Below are positions 29,501-37,993 of a stretch of DNA of 64,000 nucleotides, in pieces. This DNA is from an uncultured Muribaculaceae bacterium (GTDB taxonomy: Bacteria; Bacteroidota; Bacteroidia; Bacteroidales; Muribaculaceae), in NCBI GenBank assembly GCA_947625935.1, contig CANQQE010000009.1, forward strand, positions 45,982 to 109,981. The letters run 5' to 3'. Both the position numbers and the translations under genes were made by a program. Under the pieces are notes generated by a model. The model worked only from the letters and a program-made list of their open reading frames with translations, made no database searches and was not told where the DNA came from. The first letter of the stretch is position 1. The number at the start of each line of letters is the position of its first letter.

Positions 29501-29666
29501 GACCAATAGGCCCGACACTCCGGCTGCTCCCGTTAAACCGGCAGAACCTGCTAAACCGGCGAAACCGACGGAACCGACTCCGGCCAAGCCTGCCGCTCCA
29601 AAGACTGAATTGCCTGAGTATCCCGAAGGCTCGGAAGGTGACGACCCCCTCTTTGACAACCCTTAA
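26556..29666 (+). CDS. porW: PorW/SprE-type TPR lipoprotein of the type IX secretion system
   Basis: Outer-membrane lipoprotein linked to type IX secretion (PorW in Porphyromonas, SprE in Flavobacterium). Lipobox 'VAFSACSLKKNTAANRNY' near residue 25; the segment 'YTAFITRYNIYFNGDTHYKETL' directly after it is the family's conserved N-terminus. TPR-like helices follow to ~residue 430, then an acidic/charged linker (~470-570, 'DEDDDEAKDAGEEGKE'), more TPRs, and a Pro/Ala/Lys-rich disordered tail (~945-1036). 1036 residues fits. The next gene is porX, 12 nt downstream, which strongly supports the identity. Confidence 0.88.
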   Translation: MKNTRWTSLLAVSAIVLTAVAFSACSLKKNTAANRNYTAFITRYNIYFNGDTHYKETLAEMERAYEDDYSQMVFMHPVEAKSDPKAPQPTGNFDRSIEKAQKAIQLRSIKKRPAKKSGKANDPAYKAWMKREEYNPFLHNAWLMMGRGQYYNGDFLGAASTFFYISKHFKWLPNTVTEANLWQARSYCGLDWLFEAETILNRIKPEELTNKTLKGLYNYTYADWCIRSGEYEKSIPYLKEAIHYAKGPQKTRLNFLLGQVYSRLGRKTEAYEAFKKAGSASSASYRTKFNARIKQSEVYTGENIEPEVKALKRMTRYDRNAEYLDQVYYAIGNLYLSRGDTLQAIENYKLAAEKSKRNGIDKAISQITLGQLYYTRHEYDLAQPCFAEALPLLPEDYPDYALLKRRSDVLDELAVYSQNVTLQDSLLRLSAMSEEDRMKVINRIIDDLKKKEKEEAEAAAREEYLAEQAAKGNTLNSTNAPQSFTLNSDDSWYFYNAATRNAGKTDFQKRWGSRKLEDDWRRRNKSSFDMNDFGSNDEDDDEAKDAGEEGKETSSETPEEKEAKEHENDPHFPEYYLKQIPATDDERMVSNDVIQEGLYNMGVILKDKLEDYPAAASEFGRLLTRYPDNVYRLDTYYNLYLMYMREGRTADAERYRQLIISDFPDSKYGQAMRDPRYLDNLKAMDSQQEGMYERAYEAYLANRNDQVHNAYNEMVAKFPMSKLMPKFMFLHALAYVTEKKPEEFQSTLKSLLELYPETDITPLASSYLKQMARGRQLQSSGSNMRGMLWDLRLTNDSTMTGDPDAPAQFELNPDNEQYLVLLFPTDSVSSNQLLFDIARHNFTSFVVKDFDLEQMNFGRLGLLIIKGFTNMNELNHYRRVMADDTKLQIPRQVRPVIISAKNFETLIKEGRSFEEYFRYLEEQNYREAQENVLPPEVFGEPETLKEAEEAPAPENLPAATGDQPEPEPVENRTNTPKPDAEPTNRPDTPAAPVKPAEPAKPAKPTEPTPAKPAAPKTELPEYPEGSEGDDPLFDNP

Positions 29667-29678
29667 CACCAAGCGGCT

Positions 29679-31226
29679 ATGAGCAGAAAAAACATCCTTT
29701 GGGCCGACGACGAGATAGACCTCCTGAAGCCCCACATACTGTTCCTGAAAAATAAAGGATATGATGTCACCACCGTCAACAATGGCCGTGACGCTCTTGA
29801 ATTAGTTGAGGAAACGCCGTTTGACCTGATCATTCTCGACGAGAATATGCCCGGACTCACCGGGCTTGAGACTTTGAGCCGCATCAAGCAGGAGGTGCCG
29901 CAGACTCCCGTCATCATGATCACCAAGAGCGAGGAGGAGAACATCATGGATCAGGCTGTCGGCAACAAGATAGCCGACTACCTCATCAAGCCTGTCAACC
30001 CCAACCAGATATTGCTTTCCATTAAGAAAAACCTGCACAGCGACGAGCTCATTTCCGAGCAGGCCACAAGCGACTACCGGCAGGAGTTCGCCAAAATCTC
30101 CATGCAGATCGGCGAGTGCTCCACCATGGCCGACTGGCAGGAGCTATACCGCAAACTGGTGTTTTGGGAAATGGAGCTAACCGCTGCCGACACAGGTATG
30201 GGCGAAATGCTCGCAATGCAGAAGGCCGAGGCCAACACGGCGTTCTACAAGTTTGTCAAGCGGGAATATGGGAACTGGGTTGCGGGCGACAACTCCCACC
30301 GGCCACTCATGAGCCCCGACATTTTCAAGGAGAAAGTGTTCCCGATTCTCGACAAGGGTGAGAAACTGTTTGTGGTGGTAATCGACAACTTCCGTTTAGA
30401 CCAGTGGTTAACGGTTAAACCGCTTTTGAGCGAGTATTTCACCACCGACGAAGATGTCTATTGCTCCATACTCCCGACGGCCACGCAATATGCCCGCAAC
30501 GCTATTTTCTCAGGGCTTATGCCGATACAGATAGCCCGAATGTTTCCCGACCTCTGGGTCGACGAGGATGAGGATGAGGGCAAAAACCTCAACGAGTCGC
30601 CGCTGATAGCCACTCAGTTTGAACGTTATCGACGCAAGTGCCGTTTCTCATACCACAAAATCAATGATTCGGCGGGTGCCTCCAAGCTCATCAGGGAACT
30701 AAGCAATCTCGATATCAACGACCTTAACGTGGCTGTGATAAATTTCATAGATATGCTGTCGCACGCCCGCACCGAGTCAAAGATGATACGCGAGCTGGCT
30801 TCGACCGACGCAGCCTACCGCTCGCTCACCGAGTCGTGGTTCCGCCACTCGCCCGCCCTTGACCTGTTCAAGCGTCTGGCCGAGAAAGGCTACAAGGTGA
30901 TTCTCACCACCGACCACGGCACCGTCAGGGTGGAAAACCCCATCAAGGTGGTCGGCGACAAGAACACCAACACCAACCTGCGCTACAAAGTGGGGAAAAA
31001 CCTCAGCTACAACCCCAAGCAGGTCTATGAGATAAAACGCCCCGAACAGTACGGGCTGCCGTCGCCCAACGTGTCGTCGGCCTACATCTTCGCCGGGCAG
31101 CGCGACTTCTTCGCCTACCCCAACAACTACAACTACTATGTGCAATATTACACGGGTACATTCCAGCATGGCGGCATCTCGATGGAGGAGATGATCGTGC
31201 CGCTCGTCACCCTTTCCCCGAAATGA
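29679..31226 (+). CDS. porX: PorX response regulator with PglZ/alkaline-phosphatase-like effector domain
   Basis: Regulator of type IX secretion. The receiver domain (1-~120) has the acidic pair 'ADDE', phospho-acceptor Asp54 in 'LIILDENMPG' and the Lys of 'LIKPVNP'. A helical linker follows, and then an alkaline-phosphatase-superfamily (PglZ) domain with 'VVVIDNFRLDQW', the Thr-bearing 'LPTATQYARNAIFSG' (Thr267/269) and 'LTTDHGTVRV', which supply metal ligands. In Porphyromonas PorX this domain is a zinc-dependent phosphodiesterase acting on oligonucleotides. 515 residues is the expected length. The sensor kinase PorY is not in this window. tsaE follows after 21 nt. Confidence 0.95.
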   Translation: MSRKNILWADDEIDLLKPHILFLKNKGYDVTTVNNGRDALELVEETPFDLIILDENMPGLTGLETLSRIKQEVPQTPVIMITKSEEENIMDQAVGNKIADYLIKPVNPNQILLSIKKNLHSDELISEQATSDYRQEFAKISMQIGECSTMADWQELYRKLVFWEMELTAADTGMGEMLAMQKAEANTAFYKFVKREYGNWVAGDNSHRPLMSPDIFKEKVFPILDKGEKLFVVVIDNFRLDQWLTVKPLLSEYFTTDEDVYCSILPTATQYARNAIFSGLMPIQIARMFPDLWVDEDEDEGKNLNESPLIATQFERYRRKCRFSYHKINDSAGASKLIRELSNLDINDLNVAVINFIDMLSHARTESKMIRELASTDAAYRSLTESWFRHSPALDLFKRLAEKGYKVILTTDHGTVRVENPIKVVGDKNTNTNLRYKVGKNLSYNPKQVYEIKRPEQYGLPSPNVSSAYIFAGQRDFFAYPNNYNYYVQYYTGTFQHGGISMEEMIVPLVTLSPK

Positions 31227-31247
31227 CCCGCTAAACATACCCCGGAT

Positions 31248-31685
31248 ATGGAAAAACTGATAAAAATAAAGTCGATTGACGACATCGCCACAGCCGCCCG
31301 CGAATTTGCCGCGCTGATGGGCGACGAGACTGTCTATGCTTTCTACGGCGACATGGGAGCCGGCAAAACAACGTTTATCAACGCCCTGTGCCGCGAGCTC
31401 GGAGTGGAAGAAGACCCGACTTCGTCGCCATCGTTCGCGATTGTCAACGAGTACCGTTCAGACACCACGGCAGAGCTGATCTATCACTTTGACCTCTACC
31501 GCCTTGATGATATCGAGGAAGCTCTCGACCTCGGCATCGAGGATTATTTCGATTCAGGAGCGTTGTGCCTGCTCGAATGGCCGGAACGCATCGAGCCGTT
31601 GCTGCCCGACGATGTAGTTAGAGTGAAAATCAGCGTTGATGCCGACGATGATTCCCGCTCGCTTCTTGTGGAAAAAGCCGACTGA
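31248..31685 (+). CDS. tsaE: tRNA threonylcarbamoyladenosine biosynthesis ATPase TsaE
   Basis: ATPase partner of TsaB/TsaD in making t6A37 of ANN-decoding tRNAs. Walker A '[15 protein letters not shown]' at about residue 34, switch-like '[14 protein letters not shown]' and 'LYHFDLYRL' followed by 'LEWPERI' are all diagnostic. 145 residues is normal. Its stop codon overlaps the birA start by one base. Confidence 0.96.
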   Translation: MEKLIKIKSIDDIATAAREFAALMGDETVYAFYGDMGAGKTTFINALCRELGVEEDPTSSPSFAIVNEYRSDTTAELIYHFDLYRLDDIEEALDLGIEDYFDSGALCLLEWPERIEPLLPDDVVRVKISVDADDDSRSLLVEKAD

Positions 31686-32431
31686 TGGCGCCCCGTCCCC
31701 CTATATACATCCCACTTGCCGAGACGCAATCGACCAACACAGCCCTGCGTGAAGCGTTGACGGCCGACCCCGCATTGCCGGCGGGGACGGTGGTCTACAC
31801 CCATCGGCAGACGGCGGGACGCGGCCAACGCGGCAACTCGTGGGAAGCCGAGCCGGGGATGAATGTCACTATGTCGATGTTGCTGCGCCCCGACGATGTC
31901 AATGCCCGCGAGCAATTCACGATCTCGGAGCGTGTGGCTCTCGGAGTGGCGCGCTCGCTGGGTCGCCATCTGCCCCCATCAATGCCTGTTGAGGTGAAAT
32001 GGCCCAATGATGTTTATGTAGGCGACAAAAAAATTTGCGGAATATTGATTGAGAACTCCCTGAGCGGCAACCGCATAGACTACTCGATAGCCGGAATCGG
32101 CATAAACGTCAATCAGACCATGTTCCGTTCGCCCGCACCCAATCCCGTCTCGCTGGCCCAACTGACGGGCCTGACATTCGATGTCGAGGGGGTGATGCGG
32201 GAAGTCGCTGACGAGATAACGGCTCTGTCGGCATGGGATAAAGATGAACTTCACAAACTCTACCACTCGTCGCTGTGGAGACGCGACGGGCTACACCCCT
32301 ACTCCACCCCCGACGGCACCCGTTTTATAGCCGCCATCAAGTCAGTCGCACCCGACGGTTACCTGACACTCCTCACCGACACCGGCCTCATACGCCGCTT
32401 CGCCTTCAAAGAAGTCGCCGCTATCCTCTAA
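31685..32431 (+). CDS. birA: Biotin--[acetyl-CoA-carboxylase] ligase
   Basis: Attaches biotin to the carboxyl-carrier protein through biotinyl-AMP. The family motif is 'RQTAGRGQRGNSWEAEPGMN' (residues ~42-61), then 'VKWPNDVYVGDKKICGILIE' and 'IGINVNQ'. 248 residues, with no N-terminal helix-turn-helix, so a class I enzyme without DNA-binding repressor function. Begins on the last base of the tsaE stop codon and ends the operon; downstream DNA turns AT-rich. Confidence 0.96.
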   Translation: MAPRPPIYIPLAETQSTNTALREALTADPALPAGTVVYTHRQTAGRGQRGNSWEAEPGMNVTMSMLLRPDDVNAREQFTISERVALGVARSLGRHLPPSMPVEVKWPNDVYVGDKKICGILIENSLSGNRIDYSIAGIGINVNQTMFRSPAPNPVSLAQLTGLTFDVEGVMREVADEITALSAWDKDELHKLYHSSLWRRDGLHPYSTPDGTRFIAAIKSVAPDGYLTLLTDTGLIRRFAFKEVAAIL

Positions 32432-32588
32432 GCCGACGGCAAACTAAAATTCACGATTAATATTATTAAAATCATTAATTCCAACCGCTGCCTCATGAAC
32501 ATAAGTTAAATATACACAAAAAGATTGCAATTTTAGCTTTAATTGCATATATTGTGCCCATTATTAACATTTAGCCTTATTGCGTACC

Positions 32589-35018
32589 ATGAAACTCCGA
32601 TTCTTATTAATTTTCTTGTCATTTATTTCATTTATTAACGTAATCGCATCAAATATCGAAAAAACAACTTACTTCGAAAACAATTTGACACTTGGCGGTG
32701 ATGTTAAAATTCTTAGCTCCAAGAAATTTGTCATTGGTGAAAAATCATATACCCAGTTTGATGTTGACGCTCCTAACAGCGGGAAATATTTCATTAATTT
32801 TTGGATGTTGCCATCTAAATCACAAGACGGGTCTTTTTGCTCTTATCAGGTTGAAGTTAACAGCGTACCACAATCTACGAAAATCACACCATTCAAGTCG
32901 GATTGGCAAAGTATTACTTTAGATTCCAATTCGACAGTTTTTTTAAACTCTGGCATTAACACTATTACTATTGTTGGAACGGTACCAGAAGTCCCGGCTG
33001 TTGAACACATCCGGTTGTCCAAGACAATAGAAAATAGTTTAATCAATAGCGACATTTATGATTCTTATAAATCGTTTGTAGATGTTGAATCTCAAAAAGA
33101 AAACACCATAAAAACAGCTGGAACTGGCGGTAAGGATCCGTGGACAGACCCGATTGAAGGAACTGCATCATACAAAATGTTTGGATATACAAGCTTGATA
33201 AATGAAACAATTCGATATACATTCCATAACACAGTCGCCTATAACTCAGGCGACTCAATCTTAGTAGAATCAACAGGAATTGATGGCTTTGCACACGTCG
33301 TTAATGTATTTAAAGTGGATGACCCAGAAAAATATTCTTGGGTAAGCAATGCAAGTAGAGGCAATGGCTCTATAAGACAATTGATTCAAGAAGGTGGTTT
33401 ATATCAGATTGTATTACAGTCTTATAGGAGTGGAGACGTTGGTAAATGTGATGTCAGAATTAATAATAATAGATATGAATCAACGTTGGTTTCTGGAACC
33501 AGAATCGTATATGCTCTACCGACAGGAATAGAATGTAACTCATTTACCTCAAACAGCTCAGTAGATCCAATTTTGTGGGTAGGAGAGCTTTCAAAAGGTA
33601 AGGTTATGGCCTATAATGATGATTACGTTGGAGATGGAGTATTTGATTGGGGATATAACTCCCGAATAAGAAAAACATTCTCCAAACCCGCACGTTCCGC
33701 AACTGTCGCAGTTAATTCCTCATATAATCCAATTGGTGTTTGTGATATTTACATAGGATGCCTGAAAGGCAACGTCGATAAACACGCATTCCCAACATTC
33801 AGAGAAGACGATGCAATACAATCAGCTTTGCCTACCGGCAATAAGGATATTGACGTATCTTATAATTGCATAGGATGGGCTGGAGGTTTATCCAGTTGGG
33901 AAGAACCGCCTTATATGGGGACTTCCGAAAAAGACGACTTAGACTGGTATGACAACTATTTCGGCAATGAAAGATATCCAGGCTCTCCAATATATACCAG
34001 AGATGGAGCCAATGCAGAAAATGGTATAGTAGCTTTGTGGGCGACAATGACAACTAACGGCTCTATATCAATAGGATGTTATCAACATGCTTCTGTGAAA
34101 AAAGGTGGTGACGAACGTCCACATGGATATGATTGGGAAAGCAAATTAGGTAGTGGGCCACGAATCTTCCATCCAAGATATGCCTTGACAGGTGCAAATT
34201 CAGGAGAACATGGATATGGTAAAATTGTCAGATATTATCGTTTAGCTGATAATAATGCGAATATTAACACGCTTGAGGAAGCTATAGCTGACGGATCGGC
34301 CGTAATTGAAAATCTGAGACTGAACGAGGCGGAGTCGCAGTTCATTGATAATAAGGTCTCAATGATAAAATCGTCTCAATTAGAGGAATTTGAATCACTC
34401 TATAATGCATGGAGCAACATTTGGAACAATAGTATTTATAGTTTGTCATCCAAAATTGCTGATTGCAGGGAATATCGAGATTTGTTATCATATTGTCATG
34501 ATAATAATTTGATATATTTGGCTTTTAAGGCATTTGCTAAAGGGGATTTATGTGCGATGCGGCTTGTTTTTGACATATCTAACCCAAATAAAGAAGCCTC
34601 CTTTAAATCTATACAGGCATACAATGACTCGCATAAATATGATGCTAATGGAGCAATGATTATTAGGTCAACCCCAACCGTGGTTATGGCGTATATTAAA
34701 CAAATCATACAACTTGAAATCGACAATAATACGAGACGTAATGTTCCATTCTCAGACGCAACTTACAGTAATTCAGATGGTGTTAATGTTACTTCATCTT
34801 ATAGAGTCATAAATACTGAAATAGATATTGATTCTCCGTCAATAATATCCATTGAGATTCTTAACAAGAATGGAGATATTAGATATTGCTGTCAAAATAA
34901 TGATAAATTTGACACAGGTCGCCATAACTTCAAGACGGAAATAAATACTCCCGGAATTTATTTTGTCAAGGTTTTAATAAATGGACGTTGGAATGTAAAA
35001 AAAGTAATTATTAAATAA
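32589..35018 (+). CDS. AT-rich secreted protein with an Asn-Cys-x-x-Trp-Ala (DUF7689-like) domain and a type IX-like C-terminus
   Basis: 809 residues from ATG 32589 (a TTG 9 nt upstream is less likely); signal peptide 'FLLIFLSFISFINVIAS'. Residues ~25-160 look like a carbohydrate-binding-type beta-sandwich. Residues ~425-550 carry 'YNCIGWAGG' (Cys427), 'IVALWATM', 'CYQHASVKKG' (His500), 'YDWESKLGSGPRIFH' and 'GYGKIVRYYR'. This order (N-C-x-x-W-A, x-x-H-A, W-x-S-K-L-G, H, Y-G-x-V) is as I recall DUF7689, where Cys and His would form a cysteine-hydrolase-like site; catalysis is an inference. The end 'TPGIYFVKVLINGRWNVKKVIIK'-type strand resembles a type A sorting domain. A 60-nt sample at 33361 counts 35% GC, far below the neighbours, indicating recent acquisition. 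Confidence 0.78.
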   Translation: MKLRFLLIFLSFISFINVIASNIEKTTYFENNLTLGGDVKILSSKKFVIGEKSYTQFDVDAPNSGKYFINFWMLPSKSQDGSFCSYQVEVNSVPQSTKITPFKSDWQSITLDSNSTVFLNSGINTITIVGTVPEVPAVEHIRLSKTIENSLINSDIYDSYKSFVDVESQKENTIKTAGTGGKDPWTDPIEGTASYKMFGYTSLINETIRYTFHNTVAYNSGDSILVESTGIDGFAHVVNVFKVDDPEKYSWVSNASRGNGSIRQLIQEGGLYQIVLQSYRSGDVGKCDVRINNNRYESTLVSGTRIVYALPTGIECNSFTSNSSVDPILWVGELSKGKVMAYNDDYVGDGVFDWGYNSRIRKTFSKPARSATVAVNSSYNPIGVCDIYIGCLKGNVDKHAFPTFREDDAIQSALPTGNKDIDVSYNCIGWAGGLSSWEEPPYMGTSEKDDLDWYDNYFGNERYPGSPIYTRDGANAENGIVALWATMTTNGSISIGCYQHASVKKGGDERPHGYDWESKLGSGPRIFHPRYALTGANSGEHGYGKIVRYYRLADNNANINTLEEAIADGSAVIENLRLNEAESQFIDNKVSMIKSSQLEEFESLYNAWSNIWNNSIYSLSSKIADCREYRDLLSYCHDNNLIYLAFKAFAKGDLCAMRLVFDISNPNKEASFKSIQAYNDSHKYDANGAMIIRSTPTVVMAYIKQIIQLEIDNNTRRNVPFSDATYSNSDGVNVTSSYRVINTEIDIDSPSIISIEILNKNGDIRYCCQNNDKFDTGRHNFKTEINTPGIYFVKVLINGRWNVKKVIIK

Positions 35019-35035
35019 CTCAAAACCACATTTAT

Positions 35036-36163
35036 ATGAAAAAATATTTTTTATCGGTCATGTTGTTGGGCTTAGGCTTGCAGTTTTCGAACAGTTATGC
35101 AGCGGACAACAGATGCAACGACATCCAATTGACGGGAGATGATTTATGGATAGCGGTTGACGGCAGCGTTTTGAAACGCAATCTGAGCACCGGCCGACAA
35201 ACAGAATTATTCAATTTTGCGAACCATGAACAATCATCAGCCGATGCTGTATATAACATCGCCGCAAAGGCATCGGATGACGTCTGGGTCAGTTGTGGCA
35301 AAGCCGGGGTGGCCCATTACGACGGCGAGAAAGTCGAGTTGTCTAATTCAGTAGGCGCAAGCGCGTCATCACGTTGCCGGTTCGTGGGATTTGACCGCAA
35401 CGGGACATTGTGGGCCGCTCTGGGATATGGCGGCTTCAGCAAGTATGAAAGCGGGGAATGGCATAATGCCTATGACTACCGCGGAAGCGATATCTATTCG
35501 AGTTATTATGTCACAGGGATGTCCTTTGATTCCGGCAATAAAATGTGGTGGTCAGCCTCGCAACCGCGCGATGGATTCGGGTACTGCTCTCCCGAAACCG
35601 AATGGTGCGCAATAAGCGACTCGGATGATTTCTATAACCAATACGGGACACACACATTAAATTCGTTGGCCATCGACACCGACAACAACAAATGGCTTGG
35701 AGTCAAAGGTTCCTCGATTTTGAAATACGGAGCCGACGAGTCTACGCAGTTGTTTACGCTATACGAGGTGTTTCATGACGGCGACAACACCGCTCCAGTT
35801 CTTGACGTGCAGATTGGTCCTGACGGACGCGTATGGGTGGCCAACGGCCATAGCCTCTGTGCTTTCACTTGCAAAGATGACATAGAGCGAATCGAAATTC
35901 CGTTCCCGGAAAAAGATGTCGTCATCACCTGTTTCAAACATGAAGGCGACGGCATCTGGATCGGCACCGACGCTCACGGGCTTTTTCATTGGCAAGGAGG
36001 GCGGCTTGAAAGCGTCAATCTGTCGGCAGGAGTGTGCGACATAACCGCCGACGAGACCGTTGACCGGGAAACTCCCGTCTATGACATCATGGGGCGCACG
36101 GTGAAGCGCACGGTGCCGGGAAATCTGTACATCCGCGGCGGACATAAGTTTATCGCACGATAA
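35036..36163 (+). CDS. Secreted beta-propeller protein with type IX-like C-terminal domain
   Basis: 375 residues. Signal peptide 'FLSVMLLGLGLQFSNSYAA'. Repeating strands of the two-component-regulator-propeller type follow: 'DLWIAVDG', 'DVWVSCGKAGVAHYDG', 'TLWAALGYGGFSKYESGEW', 'KWLGVKGSSILKYG', 'RVWVANGHSL', 'GIWIGTDAHGLFHWQGG', about one every 45 residues, so a 6-7-bladed propeller fits. The C-terminus 'TPVYDIMGRTVKRTVPGNLY' plus a basic end matches the V-Y-D-x-x-G-R type A sorting pattern. Function unknown; propellers of this type bind ligands or partners. Starts 17 nt after the AT-rich gene, so the two are probably cotranscribed. Confidence 0.8.
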   Translation: MKKYFLSVMLLGLGLQFSNSYAADNRCNDIQLTGDDLWIAVDGSVLKRNLSTGRQTELFNFANHEQSSADAVYNIAAKASDDVWVSCGKAGVAHYDGEKVELSNSVGASASSRCRFVGFDRNGTLWAALGYGGFSKYESGEWHNAYDYRGSDIYSSYYVTGMSFDSGNKMWWSASQPRDGFGYCSPETEWCAISDSDDFYNQYGTHTLNSLAIDTDNNKWLGVKGSSILKYGADESTQLFTLYEVFHDGDNTAPVLDVQIGPDGRVWVANGHSLCAFTCKDDIERIEIPFPEKDVVITCFKHEGDGIWIGTDAHGLFHWQGGRLESVNLSAGVCDITADETVDRETPVYDIMGRTVKRTVPGNLYIRGGHKFIAR

Positions 36164-36170
36164 AACGGAG

Positions 36171-36869
36171 TCAGGACAGCAGCTCGCAGTGGAGTATGGC
36201 CTCGACAAGAAAGAGGCTCTGAATCTCGTCGAGCGGCACCTCCATGTCATCGTAGCCGGGGTTGGCGCTGCGGAGCGTGACCATAGCGGGGTCGTCGTTG
36301 CGGCGCAGATACTTGACCATGCGGTAATCTTCCATCACCACCACATAGATGCGCCCCCAAAAGATGTTGCGGGGGTTGCGGAGCGGCCTTATGGATATAA
36401 AACCGCCATTATGAATCACGGGTTCCATGCTGTCGCCGTTGACTCTCACTATCACACAGTCGGGGTCGAGCCTCGGGAGGTCGACATAGCCGGCTATGCG
36501 GTCAACCGTCAGCATCCGACTCAGTTCAAGGCAACCGGCAGTCACATCTATGTCATAGACCGGCACACCCTGCCGCAAACAGCTCTCGGAGACCTCGATG
36601 GGGGTCGCGCTCTCGATGGTCTCAGGCTCGTCACGCCGCGGGAAAGGCACATCGGAGCCGTCGCGGAGCCAACCCTTGGACACCCCGGTGTTGACCACGA
36701 TTTTGTTGAGCAGCGAGTCTGTGACCGGAATTTTGCCCGAAAGATATTTCGAAAGGTTTGTGGGATTGATGCCGACGCGCTCGGCAAACCGCGCCTGCGT
36801 CATCCTCGATATGCCGATCAGATAACGGATGCGGTCAAGCACATTGTCGGGTTGATGCTGTAGTTCCAT
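36171..36869 (-). CDS. LexA/CI-like transcriptional repressor (XRE helix-turn-helix plus S24 peptidase domain)
   Basis: 232 residues. Residues ~11-60 are an XRE-type helix-turn-helix ('MTQARFAERVGINPTNLSKYLSG'-type pattern). A linker leads to an S24 self-cleavage domain with Ser147 in 'VNGDSMEP' and Lys186 in 'YRMVKYLRR', and an Ala-Gly pair (111-112, 'VTAGCLE') where LexA-like proteins cleave themselves. So DNA-damage-responsive derepression is plausible. No phage genes accompany it. The gene is divergent from phoH; its promoter and an imperfect palindrome lie in the 121-nt gap, and the ATG is only 4 nt past the -7 box, so the mRNA may be leaderless. Confidence 0.88.
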   Translation of the reverse strand: MELQHQPDNVLDRIRYLIGISRMTQARFAERVGINPTNLSKYLSGKIPVTDSLLNKIVVNTGVSKGWLRDGSDVPFPRRDEPETIESATPIEVSESCLRQGVPVYDIDVTAGCLELSRMLTVDRIAGYVDLPRLDPDCVIVRVNGDSMEPVIHNGGFISIRPLRNPRNIFWGRIYVVVMEDYRMVKYLRRNDDPAMVTLRSANPGYDDMEVPLDEIQSLFLVEAILHCELLS

Positions 36870-36873
36870 GTTG

Positions 36874-36905
36874 CAAATATACTATTTAGTTGGCATAATA
36901 CCAAA
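36874..36905 (-). promoter_or_regulatory. Promoter of the S24-type repressor gene with operator-like palindrome
   Basis: On the minus strand TTTG (36902-36905), 20 nt, TATATTTG (36874-36881), a full consensus. TTGGCAT-A-ATACCAA (36890-36904, 6 of 7 pairs) lies over the -33 box and spacer, a good place for autorepression. Confidence 0.75.
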
Positions 36906-36920
36906 CATTCCGACACGCAT

Positions 36921-36952
36921 TTTTGTTGTAAAGAATAATTCAATTAACTTTG
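36921..36952 (+). promoter_or_regulatory. Promoter of phoH
   Basis: TTTTG (36921-36925), 19 nt, TAACTTTG (36945-36952), 38 nt before the phoH start. Back to back with the repressor promoter. Confidence 0.75.
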
Positions 36953-36990
36953 TGATACGAAACCGTAAACGCACTTTCAGCATACCCTAA

Positions 36991-37950
36991 ATGATAGAAC
37001 GCATCATAATCATCGACAATGTAGATCCTGTTGACTTCTACGGGGTCAACAACAGCAATATGCAACTGATCAAGAACCTCTATCCTAAACTGAGGGTGGC
37101 GGCCCGCGGTTCTGTCATAAAGGTCATAGGGGAGAATGACGAAACAGCCGATTTCGAGGCCAAAATCAAGGAACTGGAAGCTTATTGCGCCCGCTACAAC
37201 AAGCTTCCCGAAGATGTGATACTCGACATCGTCAAAGGCAACGAGCCAAAAGAGATGAAAAGCGACGACGTGATTATCTACGGCGTGAGCGGCCGCCCCA
37301 TCTCGGCCCGCAACCCCCACCAACGGGAACTCGTCGAGGCGTTCATGAACAACGACCTGACATTCGCCCTCGGCCCCGCCGGAACGGGCAAGACCTATGT
37401 GGCGATAGCTTTGGCCGTACGCGCCCTGAAAAACAAGGAGGTCAAGCGCATAATCCTGTCACGCCCCGCTGTCGAGGCCGGGGAGAAACTCGGCTTCCTC
37501 CCCGGTGATATGAAAGACAAGATCGACCCCTATCTGCAGCCGCTCTACGACGCTCTTGAGGATATGATTCCCGCAGTGAAGCTGAAAGAATATATGGAGA
37601 GCAACGTGATTCAGATAGCCCCTCTCGCTTTCATGCGCGGGCGCACTCTCAACGACGCTATAATCATCTTGGACGAGGCGCAAAACACCACTACCCATCA
37701 GATAAAGATGTTTCTCACGCGCCTTGGCATGAACGGCAAGATGATCATCACGGGCGACGTCACACAGATAGACCTGCCGCGCTCGGTAACGTCGGGGCTT
37801 GTGCAATCGCTCCGCGTGCTTAAAGACGTCAAAGGGATAGGCCGCGTGGAGTTTGACCGCGGCGACATCGTCCGCCACCGTCTGGTGCAGCGCATCGTCG
37901 AAGCCTACGAACGCTGGGACGCAGCAGCCCCGGCCCCCGCCGCCGACTAA
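36991..37950 (+). CDS. phoH: PhoH-family ATPase
   Basis: Cytosolic P-loop ATPase of the PhoH/YbeZ type, linked to RNA metabolism and ribosome maturation, often with YbeY. Walker A 'FALGPAGTGKTYVAIALA' near residue 128, 'LSRPAVEAGEKLGFLPGDM', Walker B 'IILDEAQNTT' and 'ITGDVTQIDLP' are diagnostic. 319 residues matches. The ATG at 36991 follows a consensus promoter. No ybeY lies beside it. Confidence 0.95.
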   Translation: MIERIIIIDNVDPVDFYGVNNSNMQLIKNLYPKLRVAARGSVIKVIGENDETADFEAKIKELEAYCARYNKLPEDVILDIVKGNEPKEMKSDDVIIYGVSGRPISARNPHQRELVEAFMNNDLTFALGPAGTGKTYVAIALAVRALKNKEVKRIILSRPAVEAGEKLGFLPGDMKDKIDPYLQPLYDALEDMIPAVKLKEYMESNVIQIAPLAFMRGRTLNDAIIILDEAQNTTTHQIKMFLTRLGMNGKMIITGDVTQIDLPRSVTSGLVQSLRVLKDVKGIGRVEFDRGDIVRHRLVQRIVEAYERWDAAAPAPAAD

Positions 37951-37993
37951 TTCATATATACTTTTGACTATCAATTAAATAGCGCATAAATAT

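Noticed and set aside
32432-36869. Prophage
   Set aside because: Only an S24-type repressor is present; no integrase, portal, terminase or tail genes.
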